A stretch of 64,000 nt of DNA from Holothuria scabra (GCA_037179385.1 CM074184.1:11674001-11738000); one strand, 5' to 3'; positions 33,701 through 44,928 are shown, numbered from the stretch's first letter. Program-made: numbers and translations. Notes: generated by a model from the letters alone, not told the origin.

Positions 33701-34867
33701 TTTGTTTGGGAATTAATCATAGTGTCTACTATTGTGAAAAAATAAGTGCTTTCCACTGTCATGCTTGTTGATCAAGAAATGTATTATGGCATGTTGATGG
33801 GAAATTTTAAGTGTAAAACAACAAAGTGAAACAGCTGGTACAAGATTCCAGTAAGAATATGGTACTCTACCTGATTTTCATCTTTTCTTTTATGTAATAT
33901 TTCTGTCAATTGACTTTTTAGGAGTTCCAGTAATTATTATAATTTTGTCAAAAATCATTTAATATTACTATGAGATATGAGTGAATTACATATTTCATAT
34001 ACCTTTACATATGTCTTGAAGACTAGTTGAATCAGGCTATTCACTTATACAGAGGTACATCAGAAAAATGATGGGGTATTTACAGGATGTAGAGGAATCT
34101 ATTTCCAGTGGTTTACAGCAGTTATGGTAGTGTTGTAAATTGCATTCACTGGAGCAAGGACCTGTAGCACAGATGTATAGCCTACCTACCATTTCTTTTG
34201 AATGAGAATAACAGTGGCTGTTTTGATGATTTTGAGTTTGCCATTAATGAGCTGTTCATTCTCATATAGAATCTAGCATGCACCTAGCGTATTTTATTAG
34301 AATTCTGGACCAAAATGGGGGGGGGGGGGGGAGGAGAGGAGGAGGGGGAGAAAGGAGGAAGTGATACTTACCATACACACTGTCCTGCAGGTTGAAAGGC
34401 TGATAAGAACTAGTCCACCTCCTTTTTGAAATTTACAAATCCATCCATAGAAAATGTATGGTCAAACTTTCAATAGATCACATTCCACTTTTTTCTGAAG
34501 GGCAGCAAGTTTTTACATAGTTTTCAGACTTCAAAAAGGATCACAATGAAGCCCTATTTTAAAAGCTGTGTTCTACACACGCTAGTACCTTCTTCGATTT
34601 GAACAAGAACACCAGCCTAGTGCACCTTTGCAGTAGAAGTTCAGCAAAGCTGAATTGAGTTTCAAAAGTCTACAATTACATACAACTTCATTCTTATTGG
34701 GGACTTCTACGTAGCAGTAGGGTGGACCTGGGTGGACAATGCACAGGGGTCCATGGAGAATTCAAAAACCTCAGAGCTTGTGTGTGCAAGGTTTCATTCC
34801 TATCCCATACCCCCACCCCCACCCATGAATATTGGAGCTATAGGCTTTTAGAAAAATGAATATGGGT
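30755..34867. other. Long AT-rich non-coding stretch, probably intronic or intergenic
   Basis: Only one ORF deserves mention (31077-31547). The sequence near 30992-31024 (TTAAAGACACTGTATCGTGG onward) matches the complement of 52775-52806, two ends of another dispersed repeat family. A G-rich purine run lies at 34316-34360. No splice-framed exons were recognised. Confidence 0.35.
31077..31547 (-). other. ORF with a possible GPCR-like transmembrane pair (doubtful)
   Basis: The 156-codon frame starts at TTG rather than ATG. It contains CLLIAIVFVLISFPYLLAAL, a strong membrane helix ending in a proline-aromatic pair. About 30 residues later comes VDLMLILGKVALAD, then a Cys/Arg-rich SCYCRRLFGVCGKC. 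The spacing recalls helices 6-7 and the palmitoylated tail of a rhodopsin-class receptor, but the NPxxY motif is absent. It may be a decayed receptor exon or a chance frame. Confidence 0.25.
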
Positions 34868-34872
34868 ACCCC

Positions 34873-35640
34873 TGTAGTGATTATGTCTTTAGAGGCTTTG
34901 GTAGTTTCGCGTAAGAAGCCAAAGCCAGGCTACCGCCAGTTGTACTCGCGTTACCTCGCGGGAATTAATTAGAGCACTCACGTGCGTTTATGGATATGGA
35001 GAGCTAGCGACGTACCAAACCAGCATTTTTATATCCAGAGTATTTTCTTGTTTTGGATTCCATCGTCGTAATCTTTGTATATAATCATCTTTAGGAAGGC
35101 GATCTAGTTTGAATAGCCTTAATTTTAGTTCAGGACAGTCCAGTTATAAGCTGTTTTGTGACTGATTAGTTTTGTTTACTTAGCTTGTTTATTCTACACT
35201 GTGTGTAGCCAGTACTCCAGATTAGTGTAGCGTAGGTAGTACTGTATAGGATCGGGTAGCTTGAGCTTGTGATCGATCACTACGCGATGGCGTGCCAATC
35301 CTTACAGCGCATTTAATATTAATAACTAAGCATAGCGTTGCCCTTGGCGAATTGCCGCCAGGCAAGGACATTGCGTGCTGTTCCAGTAGTCAATGACTGG
35401 CGAATTACCGCCACTGTTCAGTTTGTAGTTCCTAGGTTAGTTTAACGTTAGGTTGATCGGCGAATAATCGCCGCTACTCGCTGCTAGTATTGTTTACCTG
35501 AGCTTTATGGGATCCAGGACCTGGTAAATCGTCCGCTACGTCTGTTACTGTTAGCGAACACAAGACTTGGGGTAAGTTTGACTCATGTTTTTCTTATCCT
35601 AAGTGTTAGTAGTATTTATGCAGATATCATAAACTACTAA
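34873..35640 (+). repeat. 5' LTR
   Basis: It holds a TATA-like TTTTATATCC (35027-35036), a perfect palindrome GTGATCGATCAC (35270-35281), three GGCGAA...CGCC hairpin motifs (35346, 35399 and 35459), and a strong splice-donor match GGGTAAGT (donor GT at 35572-35573). The LTR should contain the promoter. The element's termini are TG and AA rather than TG and CA. Confidence 0.9.
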
Positions 35641-35642
35641 AG

Positions 35643-35660
35643 TGGTGACCCCGACGTGAT
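35643..35660 (+). promoter_or_regulatory. tRNA primer-binding site
   Basis: TGGTGACCCCGACGTGAT begins with the TGG that pairs with a tRNA 3' CCA end and lies two bases from the LTR. I cannot say which tRNA it matches. Confidence 0.8.
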
Positions 35661-35928
35661 GAATCGTAATTTGTAGCGACGTAGTAGAATAGCCTGGGTC
35701 TAGCCTATAGTATAGGCTCTAATGCCAGCTCAGATTGATTTCACATTCACTTCAACAACAGAGCTTGATCGAGTCGTAGTAGCTTTATCAGTTGGATAGG
35801 TTTCTAGCCTCATTGTTGGACCGTATTTGAACAGTTTGATAGGCTGTACCCAATCAGTTTGCAAAGACTTCATTGGTCCAACCAATCACAGTACAGTAGT
35901 TCCTTGGTGTTGCACAGTTAACTTTCAG

Positions 35929-36675
35929 ATGCACCGTGTTAGAGAACCGCGAGTTCATTTACTGCTTGTTGGAGACTCTAGAGTATACTCCTTTGATCGA
36001 TACCGGTTACCAGCAGATTTCAATCTACATATTGATTTTGTTATTAGACGAGGTGCCACTATTTCAGATTTAATTGCACCAACGGTGCGGCAGCTTAGAA
36101 GCTACAACAGCCAGGATTGGGTTCTCCTACGCCTCGCTGCTGGTATCAATGACCTCGTAGAATTTACTGGCCCTGGTCCGCACCGCGTCCTAGTACGTTC
36201 ATCAGTAGACGCGAATCAGTTGATTTTACGCCTGCACCAATTTCGAGAGGCCATTCTCAGACAACGTCAGAACTGTATTATTTCGTTCATTACCATACCT
36301 ACTGCCTCATTTTGCAAATTCCAAGAAAACAAAAACCTAGCAGTACCAGAACTCACTCCGGTCCAACTCAAAGTCCTTCAACACGATTTGGACAACCAAT
36401 TGGACACAGTCAACAGCTTCCTCGAGCAAAATAGTCACGATAGTCGAGCCGAAATTATCACTAGGTATCTACATTGGCACTCGTATATCCGTAGACCTAC
36501 TAAGCGTCGTAACCGTACCGGTCGTATTGCAAAGCCTATTACACGTAATCGGTTTACCCTATTATATGACGGTCTTCATGCAGTGTCAACCGTAAAACGT
36601 CGTTGGTTTGAGGAACTTTGTAGAGCTTTTACAGAGGATCACCTTGCACTACGCACTAAGCTTAGGCTAGCCTAG
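35929..36675 (+). CDS. SGNH/GDSL hydrolase-like protein, extra ORF of the retrotransposon
   Basis: From the first ATG (35929) this gives 248 residues; the frame is open back to 35827 but only from TTG. It has the block layout of SGNH hydrolases. Block I is HLLLVGDSR, with the nucleophile serine at residue 17 counted from this ATG. Block II is VIRRGATISDL, with an oxyanion glycine. Block III is AAGINDL, the GxND with the oxyanion asparagine. Block V is YDGLHAV, the DxxH with catalytic Asp and His near the C-terminus. A basic patch, RRPTKRRNR, precedes block V. The predicted chemistry is ester or acetyl hydrolysis, with unknown substrate. It sits between the primer-binding site and gag in a different frame from gag. 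SGNH domains are known in CR1 ORF1 proteins and Ngaro/DIRS-type elements; I do not know of one as a standard part of Ty3/gypsy. It has no signal peptide or membrane segment, so it probably acts in the cytosol. Confidence 0.7.
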   Translation: MHRVREPRVHLLLVGDSRVYSFDRYRLPADFNLHIDFVIRRGATISDLIAPTVRQLRSYNSQDWVLLRLAAGINDLVEFTGPGPHRVLVRSSVDANQLILRLHQFREAILRQRQNCIISFITIPTASFCKFQENKNLAVPELTPVQLKVLQHDLDNQLDTVNSFLEQNSHDSRAEIITRYLHWHSYIRRPTKRRNRTGRIAKPITRNRFTLLYDGLHAVSTVKRRWFEELCRAFTEDHLALRTKLRLA

Positions 36676-36799
36676 TTGCTTGTATTACATCAGTTCAACT
36701 ACAGGTATACCTTCTAGTTACCACTTAATTTTATATCGTCTTAGTTAGCATTCTGTGGCACATTTTATCGGCGTATTTAGGATTCTCTAGTTAGTCACT

Positions 36800-37743
36800 A
36801 TGTCTTCTCCAGACCGAGAGGAGAAAAAAACCTCACCTGGAGCTGCTGCCTCAACTTCAGCCTCCACCGCAGGTTCAGCTGAAATATCAAATGTTTCATT
36901 ACGTCTACCCCCGTTCTACTCAAATGATCCTGCCATGTGGTTTTGCCAAGTAGAGAATTTATTTATAACTCGGCGCATTACTTCTCAACAAACTAAGTAT
37001 GCGTATATTATTGCCTCACTTCAGCCGGAAGTTGCGCAAGAAATTAGGGATCTGTTATTGCGCCCTCCCGCGGGAGACTGTTACGATGTCCTAAAGGCTG
37101 AGCTCATACGTCGTACCTCAGAGTCAGAACAGAAACGGTTAAGACAACTCCTCACAACGGAGGAATTAGGTGATAGGAAGCCATCACAGTTGTTGCGACG
37201 TATGCAGCAACTGCTCGGGGAAAACAAACTCGACGAAAACCTGTTCAAGCAACTTTTCGTCCAGAGGCTTCCTACAAATGCCCAGCTTGTTGTTGCCCCA
37301 TCCCTTGACAAATTAGATATTGAGGGGCTAGCAAACATTGCAGACAAAATTCTAGAAGTTTCCCATCCCCACCCCCACCCCCAGCCACAGTAGCTGCAGT
37401 TAGTCTACCTTCACCAGCCACTACTCACCAGAAAACAGATGACATGGATGATCTACGTCGGCTAGTATCACAACTTTCTCTCCAAGTTGCTAAATTGTCA
37501 GATAAGGTAACAGAGCTATCCGAACGCCGCTCCCGCAGTCCTCAACGTAGGACGTATTCCAACCCCCGTAGACGGTCTCGCTCGTCTTCACGAGGCTTGT
37601 GTTGGTATCATAGGAGGTTCTTTGATCGGGCACATAGGTGCATATCACCTTGTAGTTACAAATCTAGTACATCTAACAGTATTTCCTCCAACAAGCCAAA
37701 CACTGATAGTCCGGATACGCCAAAAGATCAGGCCAGCGAATAA
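36800..37743 (+). CDS. gag: Gag, split by a frameshift in a CCCCA repeat
   Basis: The start is the ATG at 36800. The first part (to the stop at 37391-37393, 197 residues) is a Ty3/gypsy capsid, including [32 protein letters not shown] and [14 protein letters not shown]. It breaks inside a C-rich run (CCCCACCCCCACCCCC, near 37369-37382), and the open frame continues one frame over to the TAA at 37741-37743. The tail has a leucine-heptad segment ([20 protein letters not shown]), an SR/RR-rich basic stretch, and [18 protein letters not shown] in place of CCHC knuckles. Gag would assemble particles and bind RNA. The break could be repeat slippage in this copy or a programmed shift. Translated to 37393 only, it would lack the basic tail. 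Confidence 0.85.
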
Positions 37744-40700
37744 TGACGACTAGTTTCACTGGCCGATCCCATAAAAGTCGTCTTTTCTATGTTACAGATC
37801 AAACCACCGGCACTCGTTACCTGGTGGATACGGGGGCGGAAATAAGTGTTTTCCCAGCGTCTGCTAAAGATAAGTCCAACCCTGTCTGGTTCACATTACG
37901 GGCGGCCAATCAAACCTCTATTCCTGCTTTTGGCGAATTATCGCTAACCCTAAACTTAGGCTTGCGTCGTGTTTTTAGGTGGTTTTTCATTAAAGCGGAT
38001 GTTGCTAAACCAATCTTGGGAGCAGACTTTTTAAGTTACTACTCATTGTTAGTCGACGTGAAAAACAGGAGACTGATTGATACCCACACCTCGTTGAGTA
38101 TCAACGGTATTCAGTCTTCCTCAGCTTCTTATCAACTCACGTTCAGCATTACAGATGAGTCCGACCCATATCATTTATTACTCAAGCAGTTCCCTAACCT
38201 AACTAAGCCTACCCGTCGCGACACTCCAGTCAAGCACAATGTAACACACCACATCTTAACTAAAGGTCCAGCTGTAAGTGCACGCCCAAGACGATTAGCA
38301 CCGGACCGTTACACCATTGCCAAGAATGAATTCGAGCACATGCTCGAAATGGGAATCATTCGGGCAACCCAAAGTTCATGGGCCTCACCGCTTCATATGG
38401 TCCCTAAAAAGTCTGGCGACTGGCGTCCTTGTGGGGACTACAGAGCCCTGAATAATGCCACAGTACCAGACCGTTATCCAATCCCCCATATTCATGACTT
38501 CACGAGCACACTACAGGGGAAAAGTATTTTTTCCAAAGTTGATCTAGTTCGAGCCTACCACCATATCCCGGTAGAGCCAAAAGACATCCCAAAGACTGCC
38601 ATTACCACTCCTTTTGGGCTTTATGAGTTCGTCAAAATGCCGTTTGGCCTTAAAAACGCGGCCCAGAGCTTTCAGCGCTTCATCGACGAAGTTGTCCGTG
38701 GCCTACCCTTCGTATATGCCTACCTTGATGACCTATTGATCGCTAGCACAAGCCCAGAAGAGCATAAGCAGCATTTGCATCAACTATTTCAACGCCTTGA
38801 CTCCTATGGCATAGTAATTAACCCTAGCAAGTGTCTGTTTGGCGTCCCCACACTTGACTTCTTAGGTCATCGAGTGGATTCCAACGGTATCAGTCCCTTG
38901 CCATATAAAATTGAAGCCATAGACAAATTTCCTCCACCCCAGTCACTCACCAAACTTCGTGAATTCCTGGGCATGGCAAATTTCTACAGGCGCTTTATTC
39001 CTCACTGTGCTGATCTCATGCAACCACTCACGGATAGGTTGTCTACCAAAGAAAAAAACAAACCCATCACTCTAAACCCTCTAGAGCTTCAAGCATTTGA
39101 GAACGTTAAGCACGCTTTAGCTCAGGCGACAATGTTACGTCATCCAGATTTTACGGCTCCAGTTAGCCTCATGGTGGATGCTTCAGATTTTGCTGTAGGC
39201 GGCGTACTTCAGCAGTTAATCGACGGTGTGTGGCATCCCCTTTCATTCTTTTCTAAACGCCTGCAAAAAGCTGAGTCTAAGTATAGTACATTCGGCCGTG
39301 AATTATTAGCTATTTATCTAAGTATCCGTTACTTTCGTCATCTCTTAGAGGGAAGAGACTTTACAGTCTATACTGATCACAAACCGCTTACCTTTGCCTT
39401 TCAGTCTCGTCCTGATCGTCATTCTCCTAGAGAAATCAGACACCTCGATTTCATCTCACAGTACACTACAGACATTCGGCACATTGCAGGCAAAGAAAAC
39501 GTTGTGGCTGATGCACTTTCACGGAATGTTCATAACATATCAGTATCACCAGTAGACTTCACATCCATTGCCGCTGCACAGCAACATGACGAAAAACTTC
39601 AACAGTTACGGAATTCGTCCATGTTCAAATTCAAGCAAGTACCCATTCCTAATTCAGAAGGCACCATCACATGTGATACTTCTACCGGTACCGCAAGACC
39701 GTACATTCCACCACAGTACCGCCGTGAAATTTTTGATTCGTTGCACTCCCTTTCTCACCCTGGCATACGTGCCACACAGCGTTTAATCACTGAGCGTTTC
39801 ATTTGGCCCAGTGTCAACAAAGACGTGAAAAACTGGTGTCAATCCTGTCTTAAGTGCCAGCAAGTCAAAGTTCATCGTCATACCAAGTCACCTGTAAGAA
39901 CCTTTCCCGTAACCTTGGCTAGATTTCAACACATTCACATGGACATTGTAGGCCCACTGCCCCCATCGGATGGTAATTCTTACATTTTAACTATAGTCGA
40001 TCGTTTTACTAGATGGCCAGAGGCAATCCCAATATCTAACATCACTGCTGAAACAGTCGCAAAACACTTTGTGCAAAGATGGATTCCTATATTTGGTGTG
40101 CCTTCCGTCATAACAACGGACAGAGGATCACAGTTTGAATCTGCTCTCTTTAGGCAGCTCACCCAACTTCTAGGCACACAACGCATTAGGACTACGGCTT
40201 ACCATCCTGCCGCTAATGGTCTCGTAGAGAGATTACACCGACAGCTCAAGTCATCACTGAAAGCAGTTGACCCATTGCATTGGTCGGAAGCCTTACCTCT
40301 AGTTATGCTTGGTATTCGTTCTTCTTATAAGGTAGATATTGATTGTTCCGCTGCTGAAATGGTCTTTGGATGTACGCTGTCGTTGCCAAATGATTTCATC
40401 TCTCCAGTCCCAGATGATATGATTCCAGACCCATCAAACTATGTATCAAGGCTCAAACAGTACATGTCCAAACTTCAGCCAGCCTTGACAAGACCATCAT
40501 CCCATCCAGTCCAAGTGCATCCTGATCTATCTAAGAGCACACATGTTTGGATTCGTACAGATGCGGTCCGCAAACCTCTACAACCTCATTATCATGGTCC
40601 TTACAGAGTCATTGATCGACGGGAGAAGTTTTACACCTTAGACATCAATGGTTCAAAGAATACTGTTAGCATCGATCGTCTCAAGGCAGCTAACGTTCAG

Positions 40701-40907
40701 GAAATGTCCACGCAACACAAAAATGCTCCAATTCCTGATCCGCAACCTACTACAACAAGTCCGACTACAACGTCAGCAACAACTCCCACTCCAATTCAGC
40801 CGCAAGATTCCAGTTCCGAAGCGACGCGTACCACTACTAGAACTACTCGCTCTGGTCGTCGTGTGCACTGGCCGCGTCGTTATGTACAGTTTTTTGAAAT
40901 AGATTGA
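37743..40907 (+). CDS. pol: Pol polyprotein: protease, RT, RNase H, integrase
   Basis: This is an uninterrupted 1054-codon frame. In order: aspartic protease with [15 protein letters not shown] (catalytic D29); RT with [13 protein letters not shown] and the YLDD box at residues 327-330; RNase H with YTDHKPLTF (D545) and GRELLAIY; the integrase zinc domain, with H...H before WCQSCLKCQ; the integrase core with HMDIVGP (D734), TDRGSQFES (D793) and NGLVERLHR (E829), giving the D,D-35-E spacing; and a GPY/F module (PHYHGPYRV). All visible catalytic residues are intact. The ATG overlaps the gag stop as TAATG, so expression by termination-reinitiation is likely. The protein ends with a Thr/Pro-rich tail and a basic patch ([12 protein letters not shown]). 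Confidence 0.95.
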   Translation: MTTSFTGRSHKSRLFYVTDQTTGTRYLVDTGAEISVFPASAKDKSNPVWFTLRAANQTSIPAFGELSLTLNLGLRRVFRWFFIKADVAKPILGADFLSYYSLLVDVKNRRLIDTHTSLSINGIQSSSASYQLTFSITDESDPYHLLLKQFPNLTKPTRRDTPVKHNVTHHILTKGPAVSARPRRLAPDRYTIAKNEFEHMLEMGIIRATQSSWASPLHMVPKKSGDWRPCGDYRALNNATVPDRYPIPHIHDFTSTLQGKSIFSKVDLVRAYHHIPVEPKDIPKTAITTPFGLYEFVKMPFGLKNAAQSFQRFIDEVVRGLPFVYAYLDDLLIASTSPEEHKQHLHQLFQRLDSYGIVINPSKCLFGVPTLDFLGHRVDSNGISPLPYKIEAIDKFPPPQSLTKLREFLGMANFYRRFIPHCADLMQPLTDRLSTKEKNKPITLNPLELQAFENVKHALAQATMLRHPDFTAPVSLMVDASDFAVGGVLQQLIDGVWHPLSFFSKRLQKAESKYSTFGRELLAIYLSIRYFRHLLEGRDFTVYTDHKPLTFAFQSRPDRHSPREIRHLDFISQYTTDIRHIAGKENVVADALSRNVHNISVSPVDFTSIAAAQQHDEKLQQLRNSSMFKFKQVPIPNSEGTITCDTSTGTARPYIPPQYRREIFDSLHSLSHPGIRATQRLITERFIWPSVNKDVKNWCQSCLKCQQVKVHRHTKSPVRTFPVTLARFQHIHMDIVGPLPPSDGNSYILTIVDRFTRWPEAIPISNITAETVAKHFVQRWIPIFGVPSVITTDRGSQFESALFRQLTQLLGTQRIRTTAYHPAANGLVERLHRQLKSSLKAVDPLHWSEALPLVMLGIRSSYKVDIDCSAAEMVFGCTLSLPNDFISPVPDDMIPDPSNYVSRLKQYMSKLQPALTRPSSHPVQVHPDLSKSTHVWIRTDAVRKPLQPHYHGPYRVIDRREKFYTLDINGSKNTVSIDRLKAANVQEMSTQHKNAPIPDPQPTTTSPTTTSATTPTPIQPQDSSSEATRTTTRTTRSGRRVHWPRRYVQFFEID

Positions 40908-40993
40908 AGATGTTGTATATACGTTTCTAAGGTATTTCTTTCATTTTTGGTATCGATTGCTTCGTTCCCCTTGCAATCTAGGGGGGAGCTAGT

Positions 40994-41761
40994 TGTAGTG
41001 ATTATGTCTTTAGAGGCTTTGGTAGTTTCGCGTAAGAAGCCAAAGCCAGGCTACCGCCAGTTGTACTCGCGTTACCTCGCGGGAATTAATTAGAGCACTC
41101 ACGTGCGTTTATGGATATGGAGAGCTAGCGACGTACCAAACCAGCATTTTTATATCCAGAGTATTTTCTTGTTTTGGATTCCATCGTCGTAATCTTTGTA
41201 TATAATCATCTTTAGGAAGGCGATCTAGTTTGGATAGCCTTAATTTTAGTTCAGGACAGTCCAGTTATAAGCTGTTTTGTGACTGATTAGTTTTGTTTAC
41301 TTAGCTTGTTTATTCTACACTGTGTGTAGCCAGTACTCCAGATTAGTGTAGCGTAGGTAGTACTGTATAGGATCGGGTAGCTTGAGCTTGTGATCGATCA
41401 CTACGCGATGGCGTGCCAATCCTTACAGCGCATTTAATATTAATAACTAAGCATAGCGTTGCCCTTGGCGAATTGCCGCCAGGCAAGGACATTGCGTGCT
41501 GTTCCAGTAGTCAATGACTGGCGAATTACCGCCACTGTTCAGTTTGTAGTTCCTAGGTTAGTTTAACGTTAGGTTGATCGGCGAATAATCGCCGCTACTC
41601 GCTGCTAGTATTGTTTACCTGAGCTTTATGGGATCCAGGACCTGGTAAATCGTCCGCTACGTCTGTTACTGTTAGCGAACACAAGACTTGGGGTAAGTTT
41701 GACTCATGTTTTTCTTATCCTAAGTGTTAGTAGTATTTATGCAGATATCATAAACTACTAA
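40994..41761 (+). repeat. 3' LTR
   Basis: It is the same as the 5' LTR except for one base that I could find. It follows a short purine tract at about 40981-40988 and should supply the transcript end. No AATAAA signal is evident in it. Confidence 0.9.
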
Positions 41762-41766
41762 ACCCC

Positions 41767-42718
41767 CTTGCTGTCTAGCTTCCCCATGCATCTAGAAGGC
41801 TTTTTCATGCCATTGATTGAGTACACAACTACCAGTACCCCAAAAACATTGATCAATAAGAGTGGAGTAATTGTTTCAATTCATATCAAAATTTAACCAA
41901 TTGGTACTGTTCTTCATGTATATAAAGTGCTATATATTCCAAACTATCTTTGTGGATATGCTCAGTACATTCCCTTCAAGTGTAGCAGTGCTGTTTGTAC
42001 AGTAAGCAAGTGCACATACTGTATGCATGCAATTTGCACAAATATATTTTCTCCTGCTTATGACAACAACTTAATTCTGCATCATCCCTCCATAACTAAA
42101 AGCAAACAATGATGGATGCTAGGACATATATGAGACCCATCGAAGCAGTGCCACAGTCTCTAATTTAAGAGGCACCATGCATGCACCAGCATGCACTATT
42201 TACTACCAGGCTGGTTTCTAAATGGCACTCAGGTGGGGGCACATAAAGTACCGGTACTGCACAATATCACATATAAACAAGCTTGTTGATCAGGTGTAGG
42301 ATTAAACGAAATTAGTGGAAGAGAGCTGATAAAAGCATTCTCATGGATTGCTAAATGCTTGAAGTAAATGTAATCAAAAGTTTTATTCAAGTCATATTTG
42401 GTCCTTGGGATGTTGGCATAAGGTTCATGAATGTGGCAACACAGACCCAAAGCACGTCATGAAGTACTGAACCTGAAGGAAGTACTGTTCAAGGAGTGAT
42501 ATCAATGTTCCAGCACAGATGGGCAATGCTTACAGTATCAAGTCCTGATTTTACAATTGCTCTTATTCAAAATGAAACACGGGGATTTGGTTCAACCCAT
42601 TCATAGAAAATTTCAAGATTGGAAAATTTCTGTGTCCCACTAACCATGGCGAGGGCTCCAAACATGAAGATATCTAGGAAATGTGTATTTTTAGCACAAA
42701 TAAAATTTACACTGGAAA
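41767..42718. other. Non-coding 3' flank
   Basis: This continues the sequence interrupted by the retrotransposon. Downstream of the stop at 42719-42721 it may contain the 3' UTR of the minus-strand candidate gene. No gene is otherwise seen. Confidence 0.35.
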
Positions 42719-42827
42719 TTAAATGTTCTCTATAAAATATTCTTCCAAATTTTCAACAATTCTTGGCAAGGAGCTTCCCATTTTGCTGGTTTTTCCACTG
42801 GCACCCTTGCTCATGGCATATTCAAAT
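42719..42827 (-). CDS. Candidate terminal exon of an unrecognised minus-strand gene
   Basis: On the minus strand a pyrimidine-rich acceptor, ATTTCTTTTCTTAG, precedes the exon. One base completes a split codon, then 35 sense codons run to a TAA at 42721-42719 (peptide FEYAMSKGASGKTSKMGSSL and a tail ending EEYFIENI). The phase fits the exon at 44815-44928, whose donor leaves two bases (AG); AG plus A gives an arginine codon. I do not recognise the family. The peptide has no visible domain. Confidence 0.4.
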
Positions 42828-44814
42828 CTAAGAAAAGAAATATTTCGATCATTTGCACAAGAAGTTTAAGAAAACACATTTGATCAGTGCAAGTGTAGGA
42901 TATGTAACACAAGCTTGCTCCAAGTTCACAAAAATTGAACTAAAAATCTGAAAACTTTAATTGCATATATTTTGAGCATCTGAAGAACTGATTTAATAAT
43001 TTTATCACAAAATTCTACTTCACCGTATTAAACATAAATTTATTTGAAACATTTTTTTACAGGATATCTTTTAAATGTGAATTAGGGTCTACTTCTGGAG
43101 GTAGAATATTCAAGCTAGGCCAAGTCCTCTCACTATTCCATACATTCTCCCAACCTTTTTAATTCTACCCACCCAGCTGTTTAAAACTTTTCATTGCGCA
43201 GACACAATCCTGGTCTACTGTTTGAAGGGTATATCATCAAAGTGAGCACACAAAATCCTGTTGAATCAGACTGCACTCTCTGTCGGAATATGAGCCACTC
43301 TGCATTCTTGAATTTGATATCACAGATCAGGAGGATGCATGGCTATTTCTTACACAGTACAGTTACTACAAATAAATAATCTATATTTATCAATCTGAAT
43401 ATCCTGAACATGCAGTTTCAAACTTCCACTTCCTTTGGCATACCAATGTCTCTATTAAACAAATGACTTAAACACCTTTAGAAGGGTTCCTGCCATCATT
43501 GAAAACCTAGAAAGTCATGAAATTTGAAAAAATATTTTCCAGGGCCTGGTAAAGTTTTCCAATTCAAAACGTTGTGCTAACAAAGTCATGAAAAATTCAT
43601 GGAAATTTTCACAAGTTTTCATAATTTGATGTAACAGCTCCCCCCCCCCCCCAAAAAAAAAAAAAAAGGTCTGCAAATTCTTTTAATATTTGGTCCTGGA
43701 AAAGTGAAAATTTAGTTTCCAGAAAAGTAGGAATCCTGCTTCAACTTATGATTCATTTGAAGTTTACAAAAGACACATGCTCCACTGAGTGCACCAAAAA
43801 TTGTTCCTATTCTTGTTGTCTTTATTGTGCATGATATGATAGTCCCATCATTCTTTCATGCTTTTTAGTAGCTGGAATAAAATTCAGACCTAAAGTTTCA
43901 GGTATAGCTGATGTTATAACATACAAATGAAAGGCTTCAATACAGTTACAAGCTGGTTGGCAATACTGTTCAGGTGTCACACCATCTTCCTATTCACAAA
44001 ACTTCATACACAAAACACATTTGGCCAATAAAAATTGCTTTTGTGATGTAAACCATTAAATGGCAAGCAAGGCAAGCAATCTTTCCAGTATTGATGTGGT
44101 TTTCTGGGTTCTGCCAGGTTACTCAAAATCATGCATAAATCCAAGTATCAACCAGGTGCCTTTTACACCCCAATTGTAGCTGAGATTTTGAATCTTCAGT
44201 CCAGTTGAACATGACACTGTACATGACTAGCATATGCAGAGGTGAACTTGACAACTGGGTGGATCCTTGGGCTGGTCCTCCTGTGCCAAAAAAAAAAAAA
44301 AACAGAATAATATATGAAATGCCCACAGAAATATTTTTGTTCTGTCTTAGTTTTGTTTCCTTGCTTACTTGAAATTTTTCTGGATTGCTTAGTAATCTGC
44401 ATTGGTACTTCTTCAAATTAAATGTAATAAGCAGGCTCAGCTGGAACTAGAAATGTATGAAAAACACTTATAATTTTTTTTCTTTATTCTCCTTGTCACA
44501 AATTCCAAAAAGATGAAATTGTTCTCATATTTCTCACTTTCTTGAAGAGAGAGCAACTCATAAAAGATTTCTTTCAAACTTGTGGTGCCAAAACTTGATT
44601 AACTGGACAAGGCCAGAGCTTCAGAGGTGAGGTTGGTATTACTGTTAGTGGGTCTTGGAACTGGGGATAGGCAATACTACCATTCCGGAAATATTGTGAG
44701 CAGAATCCAGATCAAAATGGAAATTCAAAAGATATAACAAAAACTTGATATTTTTCCATCAGGTACAAGGATTCTCTTTTCAAAGAAACTGAAACAAATG
44801 CATAGTGAACTTAC

Positions 44815-44928
44815 CTAGGTAGTCTACTTTCATGTTTAGACTTGACTGCTTCCTCCCACATTATATTGTCTGCCTCTGCCTCATCAGTGTCATTTTCATT
44901 GTGGCAATCCAGGAAATCTCCAACTGAA
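44815..44928 (-). CDS. Candidate internal exon of the same minus-strand gene
   Basis: The exon is bounded by CTATTTTGTCAACAG (acceptor) and CTAG/GTAAGT (donor at 44814-44809) on the minus strand. Only one frame is open: one base, 37 codons, two bases. The peptide is acidic (DFLDCHNENDTDEAEADNIM) and then basic (KSKHESRLP). Both splice sites match the consensus well, and the phase joins the exon at 42719-42827. I cannot name the protein. Confidence 0.45.

Larger units (their letters stand above)
34873..41761 (+). mobile_element. Nearly intact young Ty3/gypsy retrotransposon with an extra SGNH-like ORF
   Basis: Two 768 bp LTRs (34873-35640 and 40994-41761) start TGTAGTGATT. The only difference I find is one base, A at about 35113 against G at the matching site in the 3' copy. 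ACCCC flanks both sides (34868-34872 and 41762-41766), a 5 bp target duplication, although the last LTR base is ambiguous by one. A primer-binding site, TGGTGACCCCGACGTGAT (35643-35660), lies two bases after the 5' LTR, and a purine run GGGGGGAG (about 40981-40988) lies before the 3' LTR. The order inside is SGNH-like ORF, gag, then pol (protease, RT, RNase H, integrase). There is no envelope gene. Confidence 0.92.
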
